Origin: Bacteroidales bacterium
GTDB lineage: Bacteria > Bacteroidota > Bacteroidia > Bacteroidales > Tenuifilaceae
DNA: 64,000 nt
Direction of reading: 5' to 3'
NCBI GenBank assembly: GCA_020636835.1
Contig: JACJXC010000004.1
Location: 62,001 to 126,000 of the forward strand
Shown here one piece after another: positions 1-9,299 of this stretch. Position 1 is the first letter of the stretch, and each line of letters starts with the position of its first letter. The notes under the pieces are model-generated. The model ran no database searches. It was not told the origin of the DNA and was given only the letters and a program-made list of their open reading frames with translations. A program made the translations under genes and the position numbers.

Positions 1-197
1 TACACCGGTTTCTACCTGCAATGGTTTTACTGCAAAAGGGTAAAATTTTACAGGTGCCGGTACAACATTTTCAAAGAACAGCAGGGAAATCAAAATTCAA
101 CCTATGGAATAGGTTACTAGGCCCACTCATGGATTGTTTTGCATACCTATGGATGAAAAAAAAGTACATAAACTACTCTGTTCAAGAGTGTAATTAA
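1..197 (+). CDS. Family 2 glycosyltransferase, C-terminal end (partial)
   Basis: The reading frame opens at base 3 and stops at 195-197, so only the last 64 residues are in the window. They carry HRFLPAMV followed by RTAGKSKFNLWNR, the pattern that ends the catalytic domain of dolichyl/undecaprenyl-phosphate GT2 transferases (DPM1/ArnC type). Such enzymes load a sugar onto a polyprenyl phosphate at the inner face of the membrane. The next two genes (LAB_N membrane protein and GT39 transferase) start 17 bases later and overlap, so this is probably the sugar-lipid donor enzyme of one operon. The donor sugar cannot be told. Confidence 0.8.
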   Translation, partial: HRFLPAMVLLQKGKILQVPVQHFQRTAGKSKFNLWNRLLGPLMDCFAYLWMKKKYINYSVQECN

Positions 198-214
198 TCC
201 TTAAGGTACAAATC

Positions 215-838
215 ATGAACAGTTGGCTTGTTTTAGGAATTGGGTTTACAGCTCAGGCCTTATTCTCGAGTAGAATGATTCTACAATGGATCATTTCTGA
301 GAAACACAAGAAAGTGTTAACTCCAAATTTATTCTGGCAACTAAGTCTACTTGCCTCTTTCCTCCTATTCCTCTACGGTTATCTCCGCGACGATTTCTCC
401 ATAATGCTAGGGCAAGTAATCACATACTTCATCTATATCCGAAATATGCAACTGGAAAATGAATGGAAAAAGTTTCCAGTTTGGCTAAGAGTATTTCTAT
501 ACATATTTCCAGCAATCATTCTGATTTATGGCTTTAATAACAATGTAATTGACAGAGCAAACCTTTTCAACACCGAGCATATTCCTTTAGGACTTATGGC
601 ACTTGGAGTAATATCTCAGATTCTATTCACCCTTCGGTTTGTTTATCAATGGATATACTCCGAAAGGAGAAAAGAATCTCATTTGCCTATGGGGTTCTGG
701 GTTTTAAGCCTAGTTGGCTCTTCATTAATTTTTATCTATGCGATATTCCGGCTCGATCCAGTTCTTCTGTTAGGCCAAGGATCTGGCCTGATCATGTATT
801 CAAGAAACATTTACATACTAAAAACATATGGTGAGTAG
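215..838 (+). CDS. Lipid A biosynthesis N-terminal (LAB_N) domain protein with two LAB_N copies
   Basis: This 207-residue membrane protein contains two tandem LAB_N-like units, at about residues 1-75 and 125-205. Each has the same order of signals: a hydrophobic start with an F(S/T)xRxxxQW motif, a charged SE(K/R) turn, P-x-x-FW, and a G-Q-x-x-x-Y-x-RN end. LAB_N is the N-terminal extension of some LpxB proteins, but the LpxB catalytic domain is absent here. Its biochemical role is not established. Placed between a GT2 and a GT39 gene, it probably helps move or present a polyprenyl-linked sugar or lipid A precursor (inference). It overlaps the next gene by 11 bases, which suggests translational coupling. 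Confidence 0.8.
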   Translation: MNSWLVLGIGFTAQALFSSRMILQWIISEKHKKVLTPNLFWQLSLLASFLLFLYGYLRDDFSIMLGQVITYFIYIRNMQLENEWKKFPVWLRVFLYIFPAIILIYGFNNNVIDRANLFNTEHIPLGLMALGVISQILFTLRFVYQWIYSERRKESHLPMGFWVLSLVGSSLIFIYAIFRLDPVLLLGQGSGLIMYSRNIYILKTYGE

Positions 839-2444
839 AATATTTTCTTACAAATACGAACTAATTCTTGTTGTATTAACTAGCATTCTATTGTTTTCAG
901 GGTTAAATAAAATCGAAGTTAATATAATGGAGGCGCGCAATTTCACAACTGCACGCGAAATGGTTCAGAATAAGGAGTATCTACTCACCACCCTTAATGG
1001 CGAACCTCGTTACCAAAAGCCTCCCTTACCAACATGGCTAACAGCCCTATCGGGGAGTTTATTGGGCTTTGATTCACTCTTTGCGCTAAGGCTTCCTGTT
1101 GTGTTAATAACATTCCTTTTGGTATTCACACTTTACTTTCTTTCGAAAAGAATGGGACTAACGCCTGTAAACAGTTTTAACAATTCACTCATTCTCATCA
1201 CTTCATTCTACATATTCTTTGCAGGAAGAGATAATCAATGGGATATGTACACCCACAGCTTTATGCTGGTAAGCATTTTCTTTTTATGGAAACTTCTTCG
1301 TGAAAACAAAAACCAAACTACCAACAGTTTACTCTCGGGCCTATTCCTAGGATTTTCCATATTGAGTAAAGGGCCAGTATCACTTTATGCTCTCTTTCTA
1401 CCATTCATTATCAGCTATATTGTTGTGTACAAAATTCCATTCAAAGAAAAATGGAAGTATCTACTACTGATGCTAATTTCGGGATTAGCCATTGGTCTAT
1501 CGTGGTTTGTATATGTTCGCTTAAACGATCCAGAATATTTTAGAATCATTGCAACCCGTGAGGCTGCCAACTGGAAAAACTACGAGGTAAAACCATTCTA
1601 CTACTACTGGAACTTTTTTATCCAAAGTGGACTTTGGACTATACCTGCATTAATAGCGTTAATTTACCCATACCTAAAGACAAGAGTTGCAAACATAAAA
1701 GAATACAAATTCTCATTAATTTGGACCGTTTCGTCGGTAATTTTACTCTCACTAATTCCGGAGAAAAAAGTCCGTTACCTTGTTCCTACTTTAATTCCAA
1801 TGGCTCTAACTACAGGCTTTTACATTAACTACCTAATCAACAACTTTGGGCGCAGCACAACTAAACGCGAAAATATTGTAGTATATATTTCCTTTGGGAT
1901 TATAGCATTAATTGGAATTGCATATCCTTTTGCAATGCTTTTTGTACTAAAGGAATTAGTTGTTGACTACTTGTTCATTTACATCACCTCCTCTATACTG
2001 TTGCTAGTATGTACTTACATTATAGCAACGGGGCTTGTACAAAAAGAATTTGGGAAGATTCTATATACATCGATTGCTGTATTCACAATTGCTGTAGTTA
2101 GCATACTACCGATATCTACCAAACTTTTCACCAATCCAAACTATGCGACAACAACTAAAGTTCAAGAATTAGAAAAACGGAAGGGTATAAAGACTTACAG
2201 TCTATCGGACATTGCACCTGAAATAGTATGGAATTTCGGCAAACAAATACCAAGGCTTAACTCAGAGCAATATCCTTCTGAAAATAGTTTTGGTTTATTG
2301 CTAGATGCTAGCGACTCGAGCAAGTTAAGAACATTCTTTCCAAACTACACAACAAAAAAACTGTACCGCATCAATATGCACTACAGGAAAAGTAAGAAAA
2401 CTCGGCTAATTAAGGACTATTACTTAATTGAAAAGGATGATTAG
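828..2444 (+). CDS. GT39/ArnT-like membrane glycosyltransferase
   Basis: This 538-residue protein has about a dozen hydrophobic segments. Its first extracytoplasmic loop carries the ArnT/PMT features: an acidic MEARNF segment, then YQKPPLPTWL at about residues 62-71. GT39 and ArnT enzymes transfer a sugar from a polyprenyl-phosphate donor to lipid A or proteins on the periplasmic side. The length fits the family. The upstream GT2 gene would make the donor, so the three genes form a likely envelope-glycosylation operon. The acceptor (lipid A or a protein) is not visible in the sequence. Confidence 0.85.
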   Translation: MVSRIFSYKYELILVVLTSILLFSGLNKIEVNIMEARNFTTAREMVQNKEYLLTTLNGEPRYQKPPLPTWLTALSGSLLGFDSLFALRLPVVLITFLLVFTLYFLSKRMGLTPVNSFNNSLILITSFYIFFAGRDNQWDMYTHSFMLVSIFFLWKLLRENKNQTTNSLLSGLFLGFSILSKGPVSLYALFLPFIISYIVVYKIPFKEKWKYLLLMLISGLAIGLSWFVYVRLNDPEYFRIIATREAANWKNYEVKPFYYYWNFFIQSGLWTIPALIALIYPYLKTRVANIKEYKFSLIWTVSSVILLSLIPEKKVRYLVPTLIPMALTTGFYINYLINNFGRSTTKRENIVVYISFGIIALIGIAYPFAMLFVLKELVVDYLFIYITSSILLLVCTYIIATGLVQKEFGKILYTSIAVFTIAVVSILPISTKLFTNPNYATTTKVQELEKRKGIKTYSLSDIAPEIVWNFGKQIPRLNSEQYPSENSFGLLLDASDSSKLRTFFPNYTTKKLYRINMHYRKSKKTRLIKDYYLIEKDD

Positions 2445-2521
2445 CCAAAATTACAATTATGTTTCAAATGGGCTTACATCTTAGAATCAGATTTTATTAT
2501 CAATTCTCAAATTTTTGACCG

Positions 2522-2905
2522 ATGAAGTTAATTTTTAAAATGGTTTTTGGAATGCTCTTATTATCGTCTTTCACAATTAACAATGAGAAAGATAATGACA
2601 TACTAGGCGTATGGTTAATGGCAAATAAGAATGTTAAGGTTGAAATATTCAGATCTAATGATTTGTATTTGGGAAAGGTCATTTGGATGGGTGCCGATGC
2701 GGATAAAAGGAACTTTAAACTTGGAGATATAATTATAGATGATATGCAATATAATCCGACTAACCGGAAATATGAAGGAGGTAGTTTTTATGGCCGTGGG
2801 TATAAATTAGACTGCGAACTAAAACTTGTTGAAAAAGATAGGATTGAGGTGAGAGTATCAATGGGGATTCTACACAAAACAAGATATTGCACTAGAGTAA
2901 ACTAA
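2522..2905 (+). CDS. DUF2147 family secreted protein
   Basis: This 127-residue protein begins with a short signal peptide (hydrophobic GMLLLSSF) and continues with the DUF2147 pattern: DILGVWL near the mature start, then VEIFRSNDLYLGKVIW, a glycine/tyrosine-rich middle, and LxLxxxDxIEV near the end. DUF2147 proteins are small lipocalin-like beta proteins of unknown function that act outside the cytoplasm. The gene stands 77 bases after the GT39 gene and 18 bases before the transporter gene. It could therefore be the first gene of the following operon. Confidence 0.75.
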   Translation: MKLIFKMVFGMLLLSSFTINNEKDNDILGVWLMANKNVKVEIFRSNDLYLGKVIWMGADADKRNFKLGDIIIDDMQYNPTNRKYEGGSFYGRGYKLDCELKLVEKDRIEVRVSMGILHKTRYCTRVN

Positions 2906-2923
2906 AAAATAAAAATCAGGCCC

Positions 2924-3724
2924 ATGTATTTTAGTTCATCAATAGAGTCAATGTACTTTTTATTGCCCATAATCGGATTTATTATAGGGTTAGGAGGATC
3001 TATGCTTGGTGGCGGTGGCGGTTTTATTTTTCTACCGATTCTTACACTTATATTTAAAGTTCCCCCACACGTTGCAGTTACAACATCTTTAGTTGCAACC
3101 TTGCCTATATGCATAGTCGGTTCTTTAAGGCACTTTCAAAAAGGCAATATCCACGTAAAAGTATCCATAACCTTTGCTTTAATTGGCATTGTTGGTGCTT
3201 TGTTTGGTACATACATAACTGATTTGATAAGCAGTCGAGTATTGAACTTGAGTTTTGGCGTATATTCCATTTTAATAGCATTAAACATAGGCTATTTGGC
3301 TTTTAAAGATTCCGAACAGATAGATAGTAGTAACGAAAATCTCAGTAAACAAACAAGCATCTTCGGCAAATTCAAAATTACTTTTTTCGGATTTACTGCA
3401 GGATTAATAACAGGGGCATTAGGTACAAGCGCTGCTGCGCTTGTTTTAGCAGGCTTAATGAACTTGCGCATACCTCTTAAAATGGTCATTGGCACATCTT
3501 TAATAATTGTTTTAAGCAATACATTATTTGCAGTATGTGCACACTTTCTGGTGAGCGAAATAGATATGACATTGGTTTATTTCCTTACATCCGGATCGGT
3601 TCTGGGAGCATTTATTGGGCCTCATTTATTGATGAAAGCAAATATTACAAAATCGAACAGATTAGTAAAGTATACTTATGCAGGAGCCATTGCAATATTA
3701 GGAATAATAATGATTACTAAATAA
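2924..3724 (+). CDS. TSUP (TauE/SafE) family membrane transporter
   Basis: This 266-residue protein has about eight hydrophobic segments in two related halves. The first half holds LGGSMLGGGGGFIFLPIL near residue 25, the typical glycine-rich TSUP motif. The second half has FTAGLITGALGTSAAALVL at the equivalent place. Members export or import small anions such as sulfite, sulfoacetate or other organic acids. The next gene starts 8 bases on, so it is in the same operon as the lipid genes. Its substrate is unknown, and a link to a sulfur-containing lipid head group would be only a guess. Confidence 0.85.
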   Translation: MYFSSSIESMYFLLPIIGFIIGLGGSMLGGGGGFIFLPILTLIFKVPPHVAVTTSLVATLPICIVGSLRHFQKGNIHVKVSITFALIGIVGALFGTYITDLISSRVLNLSFGVYSILIALNIGYLAFKDSEQIDSSNENLSKQTSIFGKFKITFFGFTAGLITGALGTSAAALVLAGLMNLRIPLKMVIGTSLIIVLSNTLFAVCAHFLVSEIDMTLVYFLTSGSVLGAFIGPHLLMKANITKSNRLVKYTYAGAIAILGIIMITK

Positions 3725-3732
3725 TTAAAGAA

Positions 3733-4461
3733 ATGTTATCGGCTATTTATATTACAATAATAATTTATTTTTTCTTGGGAGCATTGGGGTTCTATGCAAT
3801 TAACCGGAAAAAGTCGAAAGAGGAGGCTCGGCGAAATTGGACAAAATACATAAGTTATTTTGTTATAATTAATGGTGTATTTTTTAGCATTACACTTAAT
3901 CAATTATATTTTAGATATTTAACCATTATTATAATCTTAATTGCTGCGTATGAACTGTTTAATCTATTTATAAAATCAGAATATAAAAGCCCCTACTTTT
4001 TTGGAGGCTCGGCAATTGTTTTAATAATAGTTTCAATAAGTTTTTACAGATTCAGTTATTTAGAAAAGGGTACTATTCTATTCACCTTTCTGGTTCTCTC
4101 TATATTTGATAGTTTTAGCCAAATTACTGGTCAACTATTTGGTCGAAAGAAAATTATTCCAACTATAAGCCCCAATAAGACACTCGGGGGTTTGATTGGT
4201 GGTACTGCAATAGCACTAATAGGCTCGATACTCCTAAACAAAGTATACTCTAAACCTGTGTTAGATTGCGTATTAATGGCTATTGGTATTATTTCCTCAG
4301 CATTCATTGGCGATATAGCGGCATCATATTACAAAAGGAAATACAAGGTAAAAGACTTTAGCAATCTCATTCCTGGACATGGTGGTGTTTTGGATCGTTT
4401 CGATAGCCTTATCGCAGGAGGTGCATTCGTACATCTAATTTATTCACTCATATATTTTTAA
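3733..4461 (+). CDS. CdsA-like phosphatidate (or alkyl-phosphate) cytidylyltransferase
   Basis: This 242-residue polytopic protein ends with the full CDP-diglyceride synthase signature: KRKYKVKDFSNLIPGHGG followed by VLDRFDS. SPNKTLGG, which precedes it by about 70 residues, is also conserved. CdsA enzymes join CTP to phosphatidic acid to make CDP-diacylglycerol in the cytoplasmic membrane. Both tightly linked neighbours (a lipid kinase 5 bases downstream, a CDP-alcohol phosphatidyltransferase two genes on) act just before and just after such a step. It is probably a pathway-specific second CdsA rather than the housekeeping copy; this is an inference from context. Confidence 0.85.
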   Translation: MLSAIYITIIIYFFLGALGFYAINRKKSKEEARRNWTKYISYFVIINGVFFSITLNQLYFRYLTIIIILIAAYELFNLFIKSEYKSPYFFGGSAIVLIIVSISFYRFSYLEKGTILFTFLVLSIFDSFSQITGQLFGRKKIIPTISPNKTLGGLIGGTAIALIGSILLNKVYSKPVLDCVLMAIGIISSAFIGDIAASYYKRKYKVKDFSNLIPGHGGVLDRFDSLIAGGAFVHLIYSLIYF

Positions 4462-4466
4462 TAATT

Positions 4467-5144
4467 ATGAATTCAAATACAATCATATTAACATGTATAT
4501 ACTTAGTGGGCTTAGCGGTTTTACTAATATTCAACGAAATTAACTATAGGCGATTAAAGGTAAAGGGAGAGATATCTCGCAAATTTGCTCACTTTGCAGC
4601 AACATTATGTACAATCCCTTTGCCATATGTCTTCTCCTCACATTGGTATGTATTTATTCTTGCAGTAATATTTGCGCTAGTATTATTTATCACCCAAAAA
4701 GGTCATTTACTCCAGTCTATTCACGATGTTGAAAGAAAATCCATTGGTAGTTATCTGTTGCCTATTTCTATATATGTGACATTCTTTGTTTCGAAATACT
4801 TTGAAAGTAGACTAATGTACGTTTTACCGATATTAATTCTTGCAATTTCCGACCCCATGGCTGCAATTGTAGGCATTGGTATGAAAAAGTATAATCACCG
4901 AATTAAAATTTTCGGTATTGATACTCAGAAATCCATGTTTGGATCAGGAGCATTTTTATTATCCAGTTTACTTGTCTGCTTAATGGCCCTTTATTTTAAT
5001 AGACGAGTTTTTGATGAAACTACTATTGTAATTTCTTTAACAATAGCAGTAGTAAGTACAATAGTTGAATTGTTTAGTCGGCGGGGATTAGACAACCTAC
5101 TGGTTCCCATTAGTGTAATTTTAGTATTGTTATTTTTAAATTAA
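4467..5144 (+). CDS. SEC59/DGK1/VTE5-like lipid (dolichol/phytol/diacylglycerol) kinase
   Basis: This 225-residue membrane protein has the family landmarks in order: EISRKFAHF near residue 35, ILAISDPMAAIVG near residue 130, a conserved KSM(F)GS about 30 residues later, and VELFSRRGLDNLLVP near the end. These proteins use CTP to phosphorylate polyprenols, phytol or diacylglycerol. A GenBank-style label of phosphatidate cytidylyltransferase is common for the family but less exact. It sits 5 bases after the CdsA-like gene and 1 base before the reductase gene. This suggests that a lipid alcohol is phosphorylated and then activated to its CDP form. Confidence 0.75.
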   Translation: MNSNTIILTCIYLVGLAVLLIFNEINYRRLKVKGEISRKFAHFAATLCTIPLPYVFSSHWYVFILAVIFALVLFITQKGHLLQSIHDVERKSIGSYLLPISIYVTFFVSKYFESRLMYVLPILILAISDPMAAIVGIGMKKYNHRIKIFGIDTQKSMFGSGAFLLSSLLVCLMALYFNRRVFDETTIVISLTIAVVSTIVELFSRRGLDNLLVPISVILVLLFLN

Positions 5145-5145
5145 A

Positions 5146-6279
5146 ATGAAAAGAGTAGTAGTTAACGGAGCAAACGGTTTTATTGCATCCAATTTTATTC
5201 ACGAATTGCTTAGCCAAGGTTACGAAGTGATTGCATTAGTAAGAAGCGAAAATGATTTATTGTCTAAGCAAAAGATGGTGAAAGCATTGAAGGAAGTTAG
5301 CAATGCTGAAGATTTAAGGTATGAGAATCTGCATGTATACAACTATGCTTTACTGGAAACAGATTTTTCTTTAACAGCAAAGTCGCTTACAGATATTTTT
5401 GACAGAGATGTGGATTACTTTCATTTCGCGGCAAATCTTAAGTTTAGCGAAAAAAAGAAAGAAGAAATTTTCTCGACAAATGTAAATGGAGTTGAGAACT
5501 CAATCAAAGTATTTCTAAAATACGCTTCAACAAGTTCCCGTTTCTTTTTTATTAGTACGGCATACTCTTGTGGAAATACAACATCAGTATTTGAAGAAAG
5601 ATTTTATAGCAATGAAGACATTTCTAGTTTTAGAAATTACTACGAACAATCGAAACGGTATGCCGAGAATATAATAAAAGGATATATTGACAACAAGAGC
5701 TTAAATGCTTATATCATTAGACCCTCACAAGTAGTTGGCAATAGTAAAACCGGAGTAACAAAAACTGATTTTGGGATATTCGATTTTACTAAACGGATTA
5801 GCCGTTTAGCGTTTAGGTACCCAGGTGAATCAATTAGAATCAAGGCTGATTCTGAAGCAACTCAAAACCTTATACCAATAGATACAATTGTACACTACTT
5901 GATGCATACTGTTTCTAATGCAGAACTGCCAAGAATAATGAATTTTGTTGCTAAAACATCTATGAAAAATAGCGACATTATTAACTGTATCAGTGATGAA
6001 ATTCCAATTACCATTATTCCGAATAAAGTGTTAGAACGAGAAACCATGTCCTCTCTAGAGCGTTTATTAGATATTAGTATGTCGTTCACTGGGCATTATT
6101 GCGAAACCAACATAAACTTTGAAACAACGAATATCGACAAACTAATCACTACCAGAGGTAATGAAATAACCTATAAATCATTACAAATGATGATTGGCTA
6201 TTTTATCCATAATTCGCAAAAAAATCTGAAACCATTAAATGCATACAGCTATGAAGAATCCGAAGCAGATAATTATTAA
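5146..6279 (+). CDS. Fatty-acyl-reductase/male-sterility-like SDR (NAD_binding_4 type)
   Basis: This 377-residue protein opens with a Rossmann nucleotide-binding loop (GANGFIAS, residues 8-15). It has the extended-SDR active site Y166-x3-K170 inside YEQSKRYAE. HFAANLKFSEKKKEE, STNVNGVEN and IIRPSQVVGN match the fatty-acyl-reductase/thioester-reductase branch of extended SDRs rather than sugar epimerases. Such enzymes reduce acyl-CoA or acyl-ACP thioesters to aldehydes or alcohols with NAD(P)H. In this operon it could supply a long-chain alcohol to the kinase next door (inference). The gene overlaps the next one by 41 bases if the first in-frame ATG of that gene is used. Confidence 0.7.
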   Translation: MKRVVVNGANGFIASNFIHELLSQGYEVIALVRSENDLLSKQKMVKALKEVSNAEDLRYENLHVYNYALLETDFSLTAKSLTDIFDRDVDYFHFAANLKFSEKKKEEIFSTNVNGVENSIKVFLKYASTSSRFFFISTAYSCGNTTSVFEERFYSNEDISSFRNYYEQSKRYAENIIKGYIDNKSLNAYIIRPSQVVGNSKTGVTKTDFGIFDFTKRISRLAFRYPGESIRIKADSEATQNLIPIDTIVHYLMHTVSNAELPRIMNFVAKTSMKNSDIINCISDEIPITIIPNKVLERETMSSLERLLDISMSFTGHYCETNINFETTNIDKLITTRGNEITYKSLQMMIGYFIHNSQKNLKPLNAYSYEESEADNY

Positions 6280-6856
6280 TGGAGAAAACATCCTAAACCT
6301 GCCTAATTTCCTTAGTTTTTACAGACTAATAATTTCGCCCATCATTTTTATGTTCATTTTTACGGGACAGGAAAAATTGTATGCGATTTTTTTGTGTATT
6401 AGCTTAATAAGCGATGTGCTGGATGGGAATATCGCCCGATTCTTTAAACTTCAAACTCGATTTGGTGCAACGTTGGATAATATGGCAGATATGTGCACAT
6501 ACGCATTGGCTTTTATAGGTATCTATATTTTCAAATGGCAATACATACAGCCATATGCATGGTTGCTATACATGTTTATTGGTACCCTTGCATTAAGCTA
6601 TGTAATTGCATTTATACGTTTCCGTAAGGTTCCAGGGCTGCATTTATATTCGGCAGTATCATCAGGGTATGTGCAAGGGATATTCATTTTCATTCTATTT
6701 GCTTTTGGGTTTTATCCTTGGATGTTTTACGTGGTTACCATATGGGGTACTTTAGCATATGTTGAAAAAATATTTGTGCTGTTTCGTCTCGATGACATTA
6801 GATCTGGAGTTAAGGGACTTTACTGGTTGATTAAAGAGCAGGGTAAACTCAGTTAG
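6239..6856 (+). CDS. CDP-alcohol phosphatidyltransferase
   Basis: This 205-residue membrane protein carries the complete catalytic motif: D62-G63-x2-A66-R67-x8-G76-x3-D80-x3-D84. The motif is diagnostic for enzymes that displace CMP from a CDP-lipid (or CDP-alcohol) with a hydroxyl acceptor, such as PgsA, PssA and phosphatidylinositol-phosphate synthases. The acceptor cannot be read from the motif. Two starts are possible: the ATG at 6239 and an in-frame ATG four codons later at 6251, both inside the upstream gene. It fits as the final head-group step of the operon, after the kinase and cytidylyltransferase. Confidence 0.9.
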   Translation: MHTAMKNPKQIIINGENILNLPNFLSFYRLIISPIIFMFIFTGQEKLYAIFLCISLISDVLDGNIARFFKLQTRFGATLDNMADMCTYALAFIGIYIFKWQYIQPYAWLLYMFIGTLALSYVIAFIRFRKVPGLHLYSAVSSGYVQGIFIFILFAFGFYPWMFYVVTIWGTLAYVEKIFVLFRLDDIRSGVKGLYWLIKEQGKLS

Positions 6857-6857
6857 A

Positions 6858-9299
6858 ATGAAAATTAAGATTGTTGTACTTTTTCTACTTTGTTATACAC
6901 AAATTTTTGCTCAGAAAATTGCAATATCTGGGTATGTTAAAGATTCAGAGACAAAGGATCCCATTTCATTTTCGAATGTCTGGGTTAAAGGCTCTTACAA
7001 TGGAATCGCCACAAATGCTGACGGTTTTTTTTCATTGAAAGTCAATTTGGGTGATACGTTATGCGCCTCTTCGCTGGGATACTCTAATACTGAATTGGTG
7101 GTTAAGAAATCGAATATGCGATCCTTAACAATTTTTCTGAAGGATAATGCTGTCTCAATAGAGGGAGTTGTGGTAAAGCCTAAAGTAGATTTTGCAAAGG
7201 AGTTGTTGAAAAAGATTATTGATAACAAAAAACAAAATTTACAATCTATCGCAAGCGTTCAGGAGTACAAGACTTTAGCAAACACCACAATCTACCTAGC
7301 ACTAGATTCGATACTGAAAACATCAAATTTTGTAGACACTCTTAAACAAGACAAAGTGGAAGACGAACAATCTCTAACATACACGCCAATATTCCTTTCC
7401 GAAGAAGCTAGTAATGTAAAGGACAATACCAAGGATGTACTATTTAGCAATAAAAACGGAATTTTCCCAAAACTAAACCAAACAATCGAAAGTTTAGTGA
7501 CACAGTATCTTGTTGTGGATCTAGATTTTTATAAAAATCAGATTTACATTTTCGATAAAGGATTTATATCCCCAATCAGTAATAACGCATTATTGTTCTA
7601 CAATTTTTATTTTAATGATAGTACAAGGGTTAATAATCAGAAAATTTACAATCTGTCATTCTCTCCCAAAAATAAATTTGCGCCCCTCTTTACTGGCCGT
7701 TTCTCTATAGATAGCGCAAGTATGGGAATTATCTACATTGAAACCTACTTCAGAAAAGAGGCAAACGTAAATTTTGTAAGTGGTTTTAAAGGGAGTGTAT
7801 CGTATACAAAACAAGAAGACGGTGGGGTATTTCTTGCGAAACAAGAAATAAACATTAACCTAGCAATTAGTTTAAAAAAAGATACATCCCAATATGCATC
7901 CAAGCGAGTTGATAATGTATCTAATGGAAACTGGGTTTTAAATAAGACAACCTATTATTCTACCGATAAAACCTTAAATACCATAAAGGCTTCGGAATGG
8001 AAAAATCAGGAAGAATTTAAACTTAAAAAGTTTAATGCGGATGATGATCAAAAAATAAAAAAAACAAAGGAACGCCCCATTATTAAAACGATAGATGCAA
8101 TAGGAGGCATGGTTCTAAGTAGTTATATTAACCTTCCTACACTAGACATAGGTCCAGTATTCGACATTTACAGTACGAATGCTGTGGAAGGAAATCGATT
8201 TTCAATTCCCTTAAGAACAGGCGAACATGTATTTAAGTATTTTACAGTAGGAGGGTTTATAGGGTATGGAACCAAAAGTGATGAATATAAATTTGGAGCG
8301 AATGTCGCCTGGGAGCCATTTAAATCTGACAAATACATTGTTCGTTTAAGTTATTCCGATGATTATGCATATGTTTCACAGGATAAATTTTTAAGATTCA
8401 TTAAAAAAAATCCGAACACTAGAGGAAATGGAAACTTTATTGCAACAATTATTACAAATGAACGAGATCCATACCTGAAAGAAGAAAAAACAGTTGATTT
8501 GAGACTTGAATATAATGCAGATAAAAACATAGGTGTAGAAGTATCGCCCTATTTCAAACAGAATATCAGCACCTTATTGGTACGTTTTATTCGGGATGGA
8601 GTAGATTATAACAAATATCAAAATTATGGCATGCTAATTAATTGCCGATTTGCTTTTGGGCAACACTATGATAAAATTTATTTCGCAAGAATTTATTATT
8701 TAACTCGAATCCCTGTTGTTAATATCGGATTAGACATGGGGCGTGTCAGATTTGCTAATAACGACAGCAATAAAATGGGGTTATATTCACAAATACATGG
8801 ATCTATACAAGGAATGTGCAATTTGGGCATCATTGTCATGCGTTATATGTTAAACTCAGGATTTGTACTTGGCGATGCCCCTTACGATATGCTGGATATG
8901 CCAGCAGGCACTATGTCATTAGGATATTCAAAATATGGCTATAACCTTTTGGAACATGCTACGTTTGCTCATAATCTTTACGCAAATGCCCATCTAGAGT
9001 TCAGCGGTGGAGGTGTATTCTTTAATCATATTCCAGGTATTAGACGACTTAAATTACGAGAAATGTTCTCAATAAAATCGCATTATGGGACACTTAACAA
9101 TGCCTATAAAGGAGTTTTTGATTTACCCCAATACTACAACAACAAGTTTACATATCCCTATGTCGAAATGGGAGTTGGAGTGTCTAACATTTTCAAAGTT
9201 TTTAGAATTGAATACGTTAGACAAATTGGCGATTATTATAAAACGAATAACTTAGCAAGCAAGGAAGGCATACGCATAAGAGCGGAATTGAGTTTTTGA
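6858..9299 (+). CDS. Outer-membrane protein: CarboxypepD_reg-like domain plus DUF5686 barrel
   Basis: This 813-residue protein has a signal peptide that ends near FAQKIA. A carboxypeptidase-regulatory-like beta-sandwich follows (about residues 22-105: ISGYVKDSETKDPISFSNV, then ATNADGFFSL). The long remainder is rich in alternating beta strands and aromatic residues and matches DUF5686, which is predicted to be an outer-membrane barrel. The last residues end in an aromatic Phe, as in many outer-membrane barrels. It starts 1 base after the phosphatidyltransferase gene. It may place or sense the operon's lipid product in the outer membrane (inference); the family has no established function. Confidence 0.8.
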   Translation: MKIKIVVLFLLCYTQIFAQKIAISGYVKDSETKDPISFSNVWVKGSYNGIATNADGFFSLKVNLGDTLCASSLGYSNTELVVKKSNMRSLTIFLKDNAVSIEGVVVKPKVDFAKELLKKIIDNKKQNLQSIASVQEYKTLANTTIYLALDSILKTSNFVDTLKQDKVEDEQSLTYTPIFLSEEASNVKDNTKDVLFSNKNGIFPKLNQTIESLVTQYLVVDLDFYKNQIYIFDKGFISPISNNALLFYNFYFNDSTRVNNQKIYNLSFSPKNKFAPLFTGRFSIDSASMGIIYIETYFRKEANVNFVSGFKGSVSYTKQEDGGVFLAKQEININLAISLKKDTSQYASKRVDNVSNGNWVLNKTTYYSTDKTLNTIKASEWKNQEEFKLKKFNADDDQKIKKTKERPIIKTIDAIGGMVLSSYINLPTLDIGPVFDIYSTNAVEGNRFSIPLRTGEHVFKYFTVGGFIGYGTKSDEYKFGANVAWEPFKSDKYIVRLSYSDDYAYVSQDKFLRFIKKNPNTRGNGNFIATIITNERDPYLKEEKTVDLRLEYNADKNIGVEVSPYFKQNISTLLVRFIRDGVDYNKYQNYGMLINCRFAFGQHYDKIYFARIYYLTRIPVVNIGLDMGRVRFANNDSNKMGLYSQIHGSIQGMCNLGIIVMRYMLNSGFVLGDAPYDMLDMPAGTMSLGYSKYGYNLLEHATFAHNLYANAHLEFSGGGVFFNHIPGIRRLKLREMFSIKSHYGTLNNAYKGVFDLPQYYNNKFTYPYVEMGVGVSNIFKVFRIEYVRQIGDYYKTNNLASKEGIRIRAELSF

